From: Streptomyces orinoci
GTDB taxonomy: Bacteria > Actinomycetota > Actinomycetes > Streptomycetales > Streptomycetaceae
Length of the DNA: 64,000 nt
NCBI RefSeq assembly: GCF_003121295.1
Contig: NZ_PHNC01000017.1
Coordinates: forward strand, 1-64,000
Direction of reading: 5' to 3'
The notes beneath the pieces are model-generated. The model was not told the origin of the DNA. It saw only the letters and a list, made by a program, of their open reading frames with translations, and made no database searches. The first letter of the stretch is position 1, and each line of letters starts with the position of its first letter. The position numbers and the translations under genes are program-made. Positions 25,732 to 33,755 of this stretch are shown here, piece after piece.

Positions 25732-26481
25732 GTGGCAACGCACCAGTACCCCCGCTTCACCCTCGACCGCGGCAGCCCCGTACCGCTCTACTACCAGCTC
25801 TCCCAGCAGCTGGAGGCGGCCATCGAGCAGGGCAGCTTCGCCCCGGGCAGCCTGCTCGGCAATGAGATCGAGCTGGCCGGGCGGCTGGGGCTGTCCCGGC
25901 CCACGGTCCGTCAGGCCATCCAGTCGCTGGTGGACAAGGGCCTGCTGGTGCGCCGCCGGGGCGTGGGCACCCAGGTGGTGCACAGCAGGGTCCGCCGCCC
26001 GCTGGAGCTGAGCAGCCTCTATGACGACCTGGAGGCGGCCGGCCAGCGACCGGCCACCCGGGTGCTGCGTCACACCACCGAGCCGGCCGCCGGACAGGTG
26101 GCCGCCGCCCTGGGCGTTCCGGAGGGGACCGAGGTGGTGCGGGTGGAGCGGCTGCGGCTGGCGCACGGCGAGCCGGTGGCGTATCTCTGCAACCACCTGC
26201 CGGCCGGGCTGCTGGATCTGCAGGGCGGCGTCCTGGAGGAGACCGGTCTCTACCGGCTGCTGCGGATGACGGGCGTCACCCTGCACAGCGCCCGGCAGAC
26301 CATCGGCGCCCGGGCCGCCACCGGGCCGGAGGGCGAGCTGCTGGCCGAGCCGGCCGGGGCGCCGCTGCTGACCATGGAGCGCACCACCTTCGACGACACC
26401 GGGCGGGTGGTGGAATTCGGCGCGCACCTCTACCGCGCCTCCCGGTACTCCTTCGACTTCCAGCTGCTGGCCCGTTCCTGA
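25732..26481 (+). CDS. GntR/HutC-family regulator
   Basis: 249 residues from the GTG at 25732. An N-terminal GntR winged helix (PLYYQLSQQLEAAIEQGSFA, RLGLSRPTVRQAIQSLVDKG) is followed by a UTRA effector domain (ALGVPEGTEVVRVERLRLAH, GVTLHSARQTIGARAATG, LLTMERTTFDDTGRVVEFGA). UTRA domains bind sugars or sugar phosphates. The gene sits directly upstream of a sugar ABC operon on the same strand and is very likely its repressor, with the palindrome at 26493-26508 as the likely operator. Confidence 0.92.
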   Translation: MATHQYPRFTLDRGSPVPLYYQLSQQLEAAIEQGSFAPGSLLGNEIELAGRLGLSRPTVRQAIQSLVDKGLLVRRRGVGTQVVHSRVRRPLELSSLYDDLEAAGQRPATRVLRHTTEPAAGQVAAALGVPEGTEVVRVERLRLAHGEPVAYLCNHLPAGLLDLQGGVLEETGLYRLLRMTGVTLHSARQTIGARAATGPEGELLAEPAGAPLLTMERTTFDDTGRVVEFGAHLYRASRYSFDFQLLARS

Positions 26482-26492
26482 GGCCCGTTATC

Positions 26493-26544
26493 GTCAGAAT
26501 GTTCTGACAAAGCCTTGACGCAGTGTGGCGCCCGCCACTAGAAC
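26493..26544 (+). promoter_or_regulatory. Operator palindrome plus promoter of the sugar ABC operon
   Basis: Perfect palindrome GTCAGAA-TG-TTCTGAC at 26493-26508, then a good -35 TTGACG (26515-26520), 18 bases, and a -10 TAGAAC (26539-26544). The lipoprotein gene starts 124 bases further on. The GntR/HutC protein encoded just upstream is the likely ligand. Confidence 0.7.
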
Positions 26545-26667
26545 TCCAGGCGTATGGCCCGGCCCCGCTGAACCGCGGTGACGGATGGTGACGGATACTT
26601 GGGCGGTTGGGCCCGCGGGATCGGGGTCCGGACGCACCGTGACAGACAGTGGGAAGGGCAAGTCCTC

Positions 26668-27681
26668 GTGGCAAGGGTTGGGACAGGCGTACGCGCGGTC
26701 AGCGCCGTGCTGGTGGCGGTGCTCGGCGCCGCACTGGCCGGGTGCAGCAGCACGGGCGGCAAGCGCGCCGAGGAGCGGGCCGCCCGGGCAGCCGCCGGAG
26801 GGCACGCCGCGGTCGATACCCCGCGGTGGACCTTCGCGATGGTCACCCACTCGGGAGACGGCGACACCTTCTGGGACATCGTCCAGAAGGGCGCCAAGCA
26901 GGCGGCGGTCAAGGACAACATCAAGTTCCTCTACGCCCATGATGTGGAGGGCAACAAACAGGCCCAGGACGTCCAGGCCATGATCGACCAGAAGGTTGAC
27001 GGACTGATCGTCTCGCTGGCCAAGCCGGACGCCATGAAGGACGTGGTCGCCAAGGCGGTCAAGGCCGGCATCCCGGTGATCACCGTGAACTCGGGCTCGG
27101 AGGAGTCCAAGCAGTTCGGGGCGCTCTCGCACATCGGCCAGGACGAGTCCATCGCCGGTGAGGCGGTCGGTGAGGAGCTCAACAAGCGCGGCCGGAAGAA
27201 GGCCGTCTGTGTGCTGCACGAGCAGGGCAACGTCGGTCATGAGCAGCGCTGCGCCGGGGTGAAGAAGACCTTCAAGGGCGACCTTGAGAACCTCTATGTG
27301 GACGGCACCAATATGCCCTCGGTGCAGTCCTCCATCGAGGCCAAGCTGCAGTCCGACAAGGACATCGACTCGGTGGTCACCCTCGGTGCCCCCTTCGCGC
27401 CCACCGCGGTCAAGGCGGCCCAGCAGGCCGGCAGCAAGGCCGAGGTGGACACCTTCGACCTCAATGAGAAGGTGGCCGACGGCCTCAAGGACGGTTCGCT
27501 CGGCTTCGCCGTGGACCAGCAGCCCTACCTCCAGGGGTACCAGGCGGTGGACCTGCTGTGGCTGTACAAGTACAACGCGGACGTCCTCGGCGGCGGCCGC
27601 CCGGTGCTCACCGGCCCGCAGATCGTCACCAAGGACGACACCAAGGCCCTGGCCGAGTACATCAGGCGGGGCACCCGATGA
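26668..27681 (+). CDS. Sugar ABC transporter substrate-binding lipoprotein
   Basis: 337 residues from the GTG at 26668 (GGGAAGGGC upstream). It begins with a lipoprotein signal ending LAGC (lipobox Cys26). The mature part is a Periplasmic_BP_4 (RbsB-like) two-lobe fold: RWTFAMVTHSGDGDTFWDIV, MIDQKVDGLIVSLAKPDAMK, GIPVITVNSGSEES, and GFAVDQQPYLQGYQAVDLLW. It captures a sugar outside the membrane and delivers it to the permease at 27678. It overlaps the permease by ATGA. Ligand identity is not readable; ribose, fructose or inositol-type sugars are bound by relatives. Confidence 0.92.
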   Translation: MARVGTGVRAVSAVLVAVLGAALAGCSSTGGKRAEERAARAAAGGHAAVDTPRWTFAMVTHSGDGDTFWDIVQKGAKQAAVKDNIKFLYAHDVEGNKQAQDVQAMIDQKVDGLIVSLAKPDAMKDVVAKAVKAGIPVITVNSGSEESKQFGALSHIGQDESIAGEAVGEELNKRGRKKAVCVLHEQGNVGHEQRCAGVKKTFKGDLENLYVDGTNMPSVQSSIEAKLQSDKDIDSVVTLGAPFAPTAVKAAQQAGSKAEVDTFDLNEKVADGLKDGSLGFAVDQQPYLQGYQAVDLLWLYKYNADVLGGGRPVLTGPQIVTKDDTKALAEYIRRGTR

Positions 27682-28718
27682 GCGCGCAGACCGCAGCACC
27701 CGCCGGAGAGCACGTCGCCGGACGCTCGTATCTGCGCCGTCTGGTCGGCCGGCCGGAGCTGGGCGCGGTGGTCGGCGCGGCCGCCGTCTTCCTGTTCTTC
27801 TCCTTCGCCGCCGAAAGCTTCCTGCAGGCGTCCAGCCTGTCCACGGTGCTCTACGCCTCGTCCACCATCGGGATCATGGCGGTGCCGGTGGCGCTGCTGA
27901 TGATCGGCGGCGAGTTCGATCTGTCGGCCGGTGTGCTGGTGACCAGCTCCGCGCTGATCTCCTCGATGTTCAGCTACCAGATGACCGCCAATGTCTGGGT
28001 GGGCGTGGGGGTCTCGCTGCTGGTCACCCTGGCCATCGGCTTCTTCAACGGCTTTATGCTCACCCGCACCAAGCTGCCGAGCTTCATCATCACCCTCGGC
28101 ACCTTCCTGATGCTCACCGGCCTCAATCTGGGCTTCACCAAGCTCATCAGCGGCACCGTCTCCACCAAGACCATCGGTGATATGGAGGGCTTCGACTCCG
28201 CCAAGGCGCTGTTCGCCTCACATCTGACGGTGGGCGGAGTGGACCTCCAGGTGACCATCCTGTGGTGGTTCGCCCTGGTCGCCCTGGCCACCTGGGTGCT
28301 GCTGCGCACCCGCGCGGGCAACTGGATCTTCGCGGTGGGCGGTGGCGCCGACGCGGCGCGTGCGGTGGGCGTACCGGTCAACCGCACCAAGATCGGCCTC
28401 TATACGGCCGTCGCCTTCTGCGCCTGGATCTCCGGCCAGCACCTGCTGATGTCCTATGACGTGGTGCAGTCCGGCGAGGGCGTGGGCAATGAGTTCCTCT
28501 ACATCATCGCGGCCGTCATCGGCGGCTGTCTGATGACCGGCGGTTACGGCTCGGCGGTGGGCTCCGCGGTGGGCGCGTTCATCTTCGGCATGACCAGCAA
28601 GGGCATTGTCTACGCCCAGTGGAACCCGGACTGGTTCAAGTTCTTCCTGGGCGCCATGCTGCTGCTGGCCACCCTGCTGAACGCCTGGGTGCGCAAGAGG
28701 GCGGAGGCGAGCAAGTGA
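27678..28718 (+). CDS. Sugar ABC transporter permease (RbsC/FrcC type)
   Basis: 346 residues with about 8-10 membrane segments of the BPD_transp_2 family. Motifs: VPVALLMIGGEFDLSAGVLV, GFFNGFMLTRTKLPSFIITL, FAVGGGADAARAVGVPVNRT, and AVIGGCLMTGGYGSAVGSAV. It forms the membrane channel with the ATPase encoded next. The start overlaps the lipoprotein gene, and its stop overlaps the ATPase start (GTGA), so the importer is made from one coupled message. Confidence 0.93.
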   Translation: MSAQTAAPAGEHVAGRSYLRRLVGRPELGAVVGAAAVFLFFSFAAESFLQASSLSTVLYASSTIGIMAVPVALLMIGGEFDLSAGVLVTSSALISSMFSYQMTANVWVGVGVSLLVTLAIGFFNGFMLTRTKLPSFIITLGTFLMLTGLNLGFTKLISGTVSTKTIGDMEGFDSAKALFASHLTVGGVDLQVTILWWFALVALATWVLLRTRAGNWIFAVGGGADAARAVGVPVNRTKIGLYTAVAFCAWISGQHLLMSYDVVQSGEGVGNEFLYIIAAVIGGCLMTGGYGSAVGSAVGAFIFGMTSKGIVYAQWNPDWFKFFLGAMLLLATLLNAWVRKRAEASK

Positions 28719-29656
28719 GCGCGCTGGTCAGGCTCACCGAGGTGAGCAAGTTCTACGGGAACATCAAGGCGCTCCAGGATGTCTCGCTGGAGGTCCACCC
28801 CGGCGAGATCACCTGTGTGCTGGGCGACAACGGCGCCGGCAAGTCCACCCTGATCAAGATCATCGCGGGGCTGCACCGGCATGACGGGGGCAGCTTCGAG
28901 ATCGAGGGCGAGGAGGTCTCGCTGGGCTCGCCCCGGGAGGCCCTGGACCGGGGCATCGCCACCGTCTACCAGGACCTGGCGGTGGTATCCCTGATGCCGG
29001 TGTGGCGCAACTTCTTCCTGGGTTCCGAGCCCACCAGGGGCCGCGGCCCGTTCCGGCGGCTGGACGTGGCCGCCATGCGCGAGACCACCCGCACCGAGCT
29101 GGCCCGGATGGGCATCGAGCTGCACGATGTGGACCAGCCCATCGGCACCCTCTCCGGCGGGCAGCGCCAGTGTGTGGCCATCGCCCGCGCCGTGTACTTC
29201 GGCGCCAAGGTGCTGGTGCTGGACGAGCCGACCGCGGCCCTGGGCGTCAAGCAGTCCGGGGTGGTGCTGAAGTATGTGGCCGCCGCCCGGGACGCCGGTC
29301 TGGGTGTGGTGCTGATCACCCACAACCCGCACCACGCCTATCTGGTCGGCGACCGGTTCGTCCTGCTCAAGCGGGGTGCGATGGCCGGCAGCCACGCCAA
29401 GAGCGAGATCGGCCTGGACGAGCTCACCCGGCAGATGGCGGGCGGCAGCGAGCTGGAGCAGCTCAGCCATGAGCTGGAGCGGGCGCCGGTGCCGGATGTC
29501 ATCGGCGGGCGGCGGATGGACGTACCGGACGCGTCGGGTGTTTCCGGTGCCTCCGGTGTTACCGGCGCTTCGGGCGAGCCCGGTGGTTCCGGCGCTTCCG
29601 GCATCTCCGGCGCTTCCGGCGCTTCCGGCGCTTCCGGCGCTTCCGGCGAGGAGTAA
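28715..29656 (+). CDS. Sugar ABC transporter ATPase with Gly-Ala-Ser repeat tail
   Basis: 313 residues from the GTG at 28715. It has one ABC domain: Walker A GDNGAGKST (about 36-44), YQDLAVVSLMPVWRNFFLG, signature LSGGQRQCVAIARA, Walker B VLVLDEPTAALG, and H-loop LITHNPHH. Most sugar ATPases of this family (RbsA) have two ABC domains; the FrcA type has one, as here. After about residue 270 the protein ends in a low-complexity SGASG-type tail encoded by a 9-bp tandem repeat. It energises import with the permease at 27678. Confidence 0.92.
   Translation: MSALVRLTEVSKFYGNIKALQDVSLEVHPGEITCVLGDNGAGKSTLIKIIAGLHRHDGGSFEIEGEEVSLGSPREALDRGIATVYQDLAVVSLMPVWRNFFLGSEPTRGRGPFRRLDVAAMRETTRTELARMGIELHDVDQPIGTLSGGQRQCVAIARAVYFGAKVLVLDEPTAALGVKQSGVVLKYVAAARDAGLGVVLITHNPHHAYLVGDRFVLLKRGAMAGSHAKSEIGLDELTRQMAGGSELEQLSHELERAPVPDVIGGRRMDVPDASGVSGASGVTGASGEPGGSGASGISGASGASGASGASGEE
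29539..29650 (+). repeat. Minisatellite inside the ATPase gene, 9-bp unit GGCGCTTCC
   Basis: Four exact GGCGCTTCC units at 29609-29644, preceded by diverged 9-bp units, encode repeats of G-A-S and variants (SGVSG, TGASG, SGISG). All changes keep the frame. The number of repeats is likely variable between strains. Confidence 0.85.
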
Positions 29657-29852
29657 GCCCCCTCGCCGGGGCGCCAGGACCCGGCATTATGCGGGGCACA
29701 CGGCCGGTGAGGCACAATCGGCCAGGCGGGGCAATGCCCCGTGGAACGCAGACCACGAGGCTCCGGCCTCCCGAGACCACCCCAGGGACGACGACCTCCG
29801 TGCGAGCACGCCCCCGTATCCCGGTCATCCCCCGCCCCGTGGAGGCCGCACG

Positions 29853-30974
29853 ATGAGCATGTACCGCGAGCGGGTCTACCGGGGATCCGCCAGGGCCACC
29901 ATGCTGCGTACCGCGGGCACCCGCGAGCGGCGCTCGCATCTGACCGCCCCCCGGGTGCCGACCGTCGGCATCGACATCGGCGGCACCAAGGTGATGGCGG
30001 GCGTGGTGGACGCCGACGGCAACATCCTGGAGAAGCTGCGCACCGAGACCCCGGACAAGTCCAAGAGTCCCAAGGTCGTCGAGGACACCATCACCGAGCT
30101 GGTCCTGGACCTCTCCGACCGGCACGATGTGCACGCGGTGGGCATCGGCGCGGCCGGCTGGGTGGACGCCGACCGCAACCGGGTGCTGTTCGCCCCCCAC
30201 CTCTCCTGGCGCAATGAGCCGCTGCGCGACCGGCTGGCCGGCCGGCTGGCGGTCCCGGTGATGGTGGACAACGACGCCAACACCGCCGCCTGGGCGGAGT
30301 GGCGCTTCGGCGCGGGCCGCGGCGAGGACCACCTGGTGATGATCACGCTGGGTACCGGCATCGGCGGCGCCATCCTGGAGGACGGCCAGGTCAAGCGGGG
30401 CAAGTTCGGAGTGGCCGGGGAGTTCGGCCATATGCAGGTGGTGCCCGGCGGCCACCGCTGCCCCTGTGGCAACCGGGGCTGCTGGGAGCAGTACAGCTCG
30501 GGCAACGCCCTGGTGCGCGAGGCCCGGGAGCTGGCCGCCGCCGAGTCCCCGGTGGCCTACGGCATCATCGACCGGGTCGGCGGCAATATCCCCGAGATCA
30601 CCGGCCCGCTGATCACCGAGCTGGCCCGGGGCGGCGACGCCATGTGCGTGGAGCTGCTCCAGGACATCGGCCAGTGGCTGGGCGTGGGCATCGCCAACCT
30701 GGCCGCCGCCCTGGACCCCTCCTGCTTTGTCATCGGCGGCGGCGTCAGCGCGGCCGACGACCTGCTGATCGGCCCCGCCCGGGACGCCTTCCGCCGCCAT
30801 CTGACCGGCCGCGGCTACCGGCCGGAGGCCCGGATCGTCAAGGCCCAGCTCGGCCCGGAGGCGGGCATGGTGGGCGCGGCCGACCTGGCCCGGCTGGTCG
30901 CCCGCCGCTTCCGCCGGGCCAACCGGCGCCGGGTGGAGCGCTATGAGCGGTACGCACGGGCGGGCCGCGGGTGA
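29853..30974 (+). CDS. ROK-family sugar kinase
   Basis: 373 residues from the ATG at 29853 (GGAGG 12 bases upstream). ATP-binding GIDIGGTKVMAGVVDADG (about 39-56), VDNDANTAAWAEWRFGAG, TLGTGIGGAILEDG, and the zinc motif HRCPCGNRGCWEQYSSG are all present. It phosphorylates glucose or a related hexose after import by the ABC system. The N-terminal ~35 residues (MSMYRERVYRGSARATMLRT...) are an extra basic extension compared with short ROK kinases. It overlaps the following membrane protein gene by 4 bases. Confidence 0.92.
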   Translation: MSMYRERVYRGSARATMLRTAGTRERRSHLTAPRVPTVGIDIGGTKVMAGVVDADGNILEKLRTETPDKSKSPKVVEDTITELVLDLSDRHDVHAVGIGAAGWVDADRNRVLFAPHLSWRNEPLRDRLAGRLAVPVMVDNDANTAAWAEWRFGAGRGEDHLVMITLGTGIGGAILEDGQVKRGKFGVAGEFGHMQVVPGGHRCPCGNRGCWEQYSSGNALVREARELAAAESPVAYGIIDRVGGNIPEITGPLITELARGGDAMCVELLQDIGQWLGVGIANLAAALDPSCFVIGGGVSAADDLLIGPARDAFRRHLTGRGYRPEARIVKAQLGPEAGMVGAADLARLVARRFRRANRRRVERYERYARAGRG

Positions 30975-31558
30975 GCAGCATGACGGACACCGAGCGCGAG
31001 ACCGTGCCGGAGCTGCCGGACCTGCCCGAGCCCTCCGGACCGGCGTCCCGGCCGCGCGAGCGCCGCTGGCTCAGGCTGCTGGTGGTCTTCCTGCTGATCA
31101 CCATCCCGGCGGGCTACCTCTATATCTCCGCCATGCAGAGCCGGGCCGGCAACGGCGACGCCCAGGACGAGGCCGCCGCCGGCCTGGAGGACGGCTGGCC
31201 CTCCCGGCTCCAGCGCCGGATCTACGAGGTGACGGTGCCGCCGTATGCGGAGGATGTCTCGCACTTCGAGACCAACTCCTGGAAGTCCAGCTCGCTGTTT
31301 CTCCAGTTCACCACCACTCACGACAAGTTCCAGCAGTGGCTCAACGACCGGGGGGTGCACCCCTCGGAGCTGGAGGCCGGCGATGTGACCATCGACCAGG
31401 ACGAGGCCGACCTGGTCGGCTGGAACTTCGGCGGCAAGCACCACTGGGCGGGCACGGTCCAGGAACAGGACAAGCCGCGCCCCACCCTGGAGATCACGGC
31501 CAACCTGGACAACCCGGAGTACCCACGGGTCTTTGTGGTCTCCACCACCTCACCCTGA
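30971..31558 (+). CDS. Membrane-anchored hypothetical protein coupled to the ROK kinase
   Basis: 195 residues from the GTG at 30971, overlapping the kinase stop (GTGA). A cytoplasmic acidic N-terminus and the RPRERRWLR charged patch are followed by one membrane segment (LLVVFLLITIPAGYLYISAM, about 36-55) and an extracellular domain with WKSSSLFLQFTTTHDKFQQW. Proteins of this type sit at the end of Streptomyces sugar-kinase operons and are sometimes annotated as sugar kinases, but no kinase motif is present. The function is unknown. Confidence 0.75.
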   Translation: MSSMTDTERETVPELPDLPEPSGPASRPRERRWLRLLVVFLLITIPAGYLYISAMQSRAGNGDAQDEAAAGLEDGWPSRLQRRIYEVTVPPYAEDVSHFETNSWKSSSLFLQFTTTHDKFQQWLNDRGVHPSELEAGDVTIDQDEADLVGWNFGGKHHWAGTVQEQDKPRPTLEITANLDNPEYPRVFVVSTTSP

Positions 31559-31591
31559 GGCGGCCCCCGGTGGCGAAGGTGTGCCGCCGGT

Positions 31592-32305
31592 TCACACCAG
31601 CCGATGGCCGCCATCGGCATGGAGCACGGTTCCGGTGATGAATTCATTGCGCATCACCGAGACAAACGCCTGGGCGATGTCATCGGGGCTGCCGATGCGG
31701 CGGGCCGGGAGCCGCTGGGCGAGTTCGGCGAAGGCCGCCCGCTTGTCCATGCCGAGCTGGTCCCAGATGGGGGTGTCCACCCAGCCCGGGGAGATCACAT
31801 TGACCCGCACCGGCGCCAGTTCGACCGCCAGCCCGTACGCCAGCGACTCCAGCGCACCATTGGCCGCGGCCACGATGGTGTTGGACCCATTGGGACGGTA
31901 GGCGTTGATCCCCGAGGTGTAGGTGACGGATCCGGTGACGTGCCCGGCCGCGTACTTGCCGATCAGCCAGGCGCCGAGCAGCTTGGTCTCCACGATGGCC
32001 CGGGCGGCCGCGGTGGGGACATCGGCGGTCCGGCCGTATACGCCGGTCGCGTCCGCGGCGGTGACCGCCACATGCTCCACCCGGCCCATCCGGGCGAACA
32101 GTTCGGCCACCTCCTGCTCCCGTCCGATGTCCGCGCGTGCCGTGCGGACCGTTCCCCGTGCGGTCCGCTCCAGCTCCGTCCGGGCCGCCGTAAGCCGGTC
32201 CGCGGAGCGGCCGACGATGGTCACATCCATGCCGTCGGCGAGCAGGGTACGTGCCAGGGCCAGGCCCATCCCCGAACTTCCGCCGAAAATCAGTGCGTTG
32301 GTCAT
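31592..32305 (-). CDS. SDR-family protein lacking the YxxxK catalytic pair
   Basis: 237 residues of Rossmann fold: MTNALIFGGSSGMGLALART for cofactor binding, then VAVTAADATGVYG, and VRVNVISPGWVDTP and a C-terminal TGTVLHADGGHRLV. In normal SDR enzymes the catalytic Ser is followed by YxxxK about 13 residues on. Here the region reads TSGINAYRPNGSNTIVAAAN, so Ser may be kept but Tyr and Lys are not in register. It is probably a non-catalytic or atypical SDR. It is divergent from an XRE-family regulator 101 bp away that likely controls it. Confidence 0.82.
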   Translation of the reverse strand: MTNALIFGGSSGMGLALARTLLADGMDVTIVGRSADRLTAARTELERTARGTVRTARADIGREQEVAELFARMGRVEHVAVTAADATGVYGRTADVPTAAARAIVETKLLGAWLIGKYAAGHVTGSVTYTSGINAYRPNGSNTIVAAANGALESLAYGLAVELAPVRVNVISPGWVDTPIWDQLGMDKRAAFAELAQRLPARRIGSPDDIAQAFVSVMRNEFITGTVLHADGGHRLV

Positions 32306-32406
32306 GGCCCCAGCCTCCGCCGCTGCCCGGCGGCCGGGGAGACCGCGCCGTTCCTGGTAGTGCCGGGACCACCCAGGAGTGGATCAACCGGTGGCACACT
32401 CAACAC

Positions 32407-33237
32407 ATGAACGCTATGGCGGAGTTCCTGCGGGTCCGGCGCGGACGGATCGGCCCGGCCGATGTCGGCCTGCCCACCGGACCGGGCACCAGACGCACCC
32501 CCGGACTGCGCCGCGAGGAACTGGCCGCGCTGGCCGGGGTGAGCGTGGACTACTACATCCGGATCGAACAGGGCCGGGAGACCGCACCCAGCGACGCGGT
32601 ACTCGACGCGCTGGCACGGGCGTTGCGGCTCACCGACGACGAACACGCCCATCTGCTCGGCCTCGCCGACCGGACCGCCGGCCGGACACCGCGTCGCAGG
32701 CGCGCCGACATGCCAACGGCCCGCCCCGGGCTGCGGCTGCTGCTGGAGTCGGTCCGCCCCAGCCCGGCGTATGTCCTCAACGACGTCAACGATGTACTGG
32801 CCGCCAACCAGGAGGGCCTGGCCCTGATGCCCGGCCTCGGCGACTGGCCGCCCGGGCAGCGCAACACCATCCGCTACACCTTCCTGCACCCGGCGGCCCG
32901 GACCCTCTTCGCCGACCGCGACCGGGTGACCCGCAACTGCGTCGCCCATCTGCGTACCGCAGAGCTGACCGACCCGGAGCGCACGGCCGCGCTCGTCGCC
33001 GAACTCTCCGAGGCCAGCGCCGAGTTCGCCACGCTGTGGCAGCGGCATGAGGTCTGGGTGAAGCGGGGCGGCGAGACCGCCTTCCGGCACCCCGTGATCG
33101 GCCCGGTCACCCTTGCCATCGAGCTACTGGGCGCCGCCGACGGCGGCCAACGCCTCCTGGTCTACCAGGCCGCGCCGGGTACGCCCGAGCGGGATGCCCT
33201 GATCCTGCTGGGCCTGGCCACGCAGAACGCGGGCTAG
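32407..33237 (+). CDS. XRE-family regulator with MmyB-like ligand-binding domain
   Basis: 276 residues from the ATG at 32407. The helix-turn-helix is unusually arranged, with RRTPGLRREELAALAGVSVD and YYIRIEQGRETAPSDAVLDA, the hallmark of Streptomyces XRE/MmyB regulators. The C-terminal half is an MmyB-like PAS-type domain (SPAYVLNDVNDVLAANQEGL, RNTIRYTFLHPAARTLFADR). Such regulators are commonly divergent from an SDR gene that they repress, as here. Fatty acids have been proposed as ligands in related proteins. Confidence 0.9.
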   Translation: MNAMAEFLRVRRGRIGPADVGLPTGPGTRRTPGLRREELAALAGVSVDYYIRIEQGRETAPSDAVLDALARALRLTDDEHAHLLGLADRTAGRTPRRRRADMPTARPGLRLLLESVRPSPAYVLNDVNDVLAANQEGLALMPGLGDWPPGQRNTIRYTFLHPAARTLFADRDRVTRNCVAHLRTAELTDPERTAALVAELSEASAEFATLWQRHEVWVKRGGETAFRHPVIGPVTLAIELLGAADGGQRLLVYQAAPGTPERDALILLGLATQNAG

Positions 33238-33285
33238 CAGCGCTCCAACAGCTCTCGGCCCGGCCGCTGGCGTGCCTCACGGGTA

Positions 33286-33693
33286 TCAGGAAGGCCCGCA
33301 ACCCTCAAGGAACTCAAGACGGTTGCCGACCTTGTCGAAGGTGTGGAAACGATCGAAGCCGGGCAGACCGTCCTCCCAAGTGACGGGGTGGCCTTTGTCC
33401 TCCAGGCGCCGGGCGAGATCTCCGAGGGAGCGCACCAGGATGGCGGGGTGCGCCTTACGGAAGGGGCGGAAGTCGTTCTCGACGACCAGCCGGACCTCCA
33501 GCTGGCCCCCGCGGAACCAGCACCCGTCCAGGCTCCCCAGTTGTACCGGCTTCTCCAGTTCGGTCATCCCGAGGAGCTCTCCCCAGAACACCCGGCTCAG
33601 GCCCTCGCCGCCCGGCGGGATGGCGAGCTGAAGGTGGTGCACACCGGTGAAGGTGAAATCGAAGGCGTAGTCAGCGATGGTTGCGGCAGTCAT
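33286..33693 (-). CDS. VOC/glyoxalase-family protein
   Basis: 135 residues from the ATG at 33693. It folds as two beta-alpha-beta-beta-beta modules: FTFTGVHHLQLAIPPGGEGL with a metal-ligand His, VFWGELLGMTELEKP, and a C-terminal FHTFDKVGNRLEFLEG with Glu. The superfamily includes glyoxalase I, fosfomycin-resistance proteins and dioxygenases; no specific substrate can be assigned. An open frame extends to 33903, but the ATG with GGAAGAGA upstream is the natural start. Confidence 0.85.
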   Translation of the reverse strand: MTAATIADYAFDFTFTGVHHLQLAIPPGGEGLSRVFWGELLGMTELEKPVQLGSLDGCWFRGGQLEVRLVVENDFRPFRKAHPAILVRSLGDLARRLEDKGHPVTWEDGLPGFDRFHTFDKVGNRLEFLEGCGPS

Positions 33694-33755
33694 GGGTGTC
33701 TCTTCCTCGGTCGTCCGGTCGGAGGGAGGGGTATTTCCCGGTGAGCGGTGCCGGT

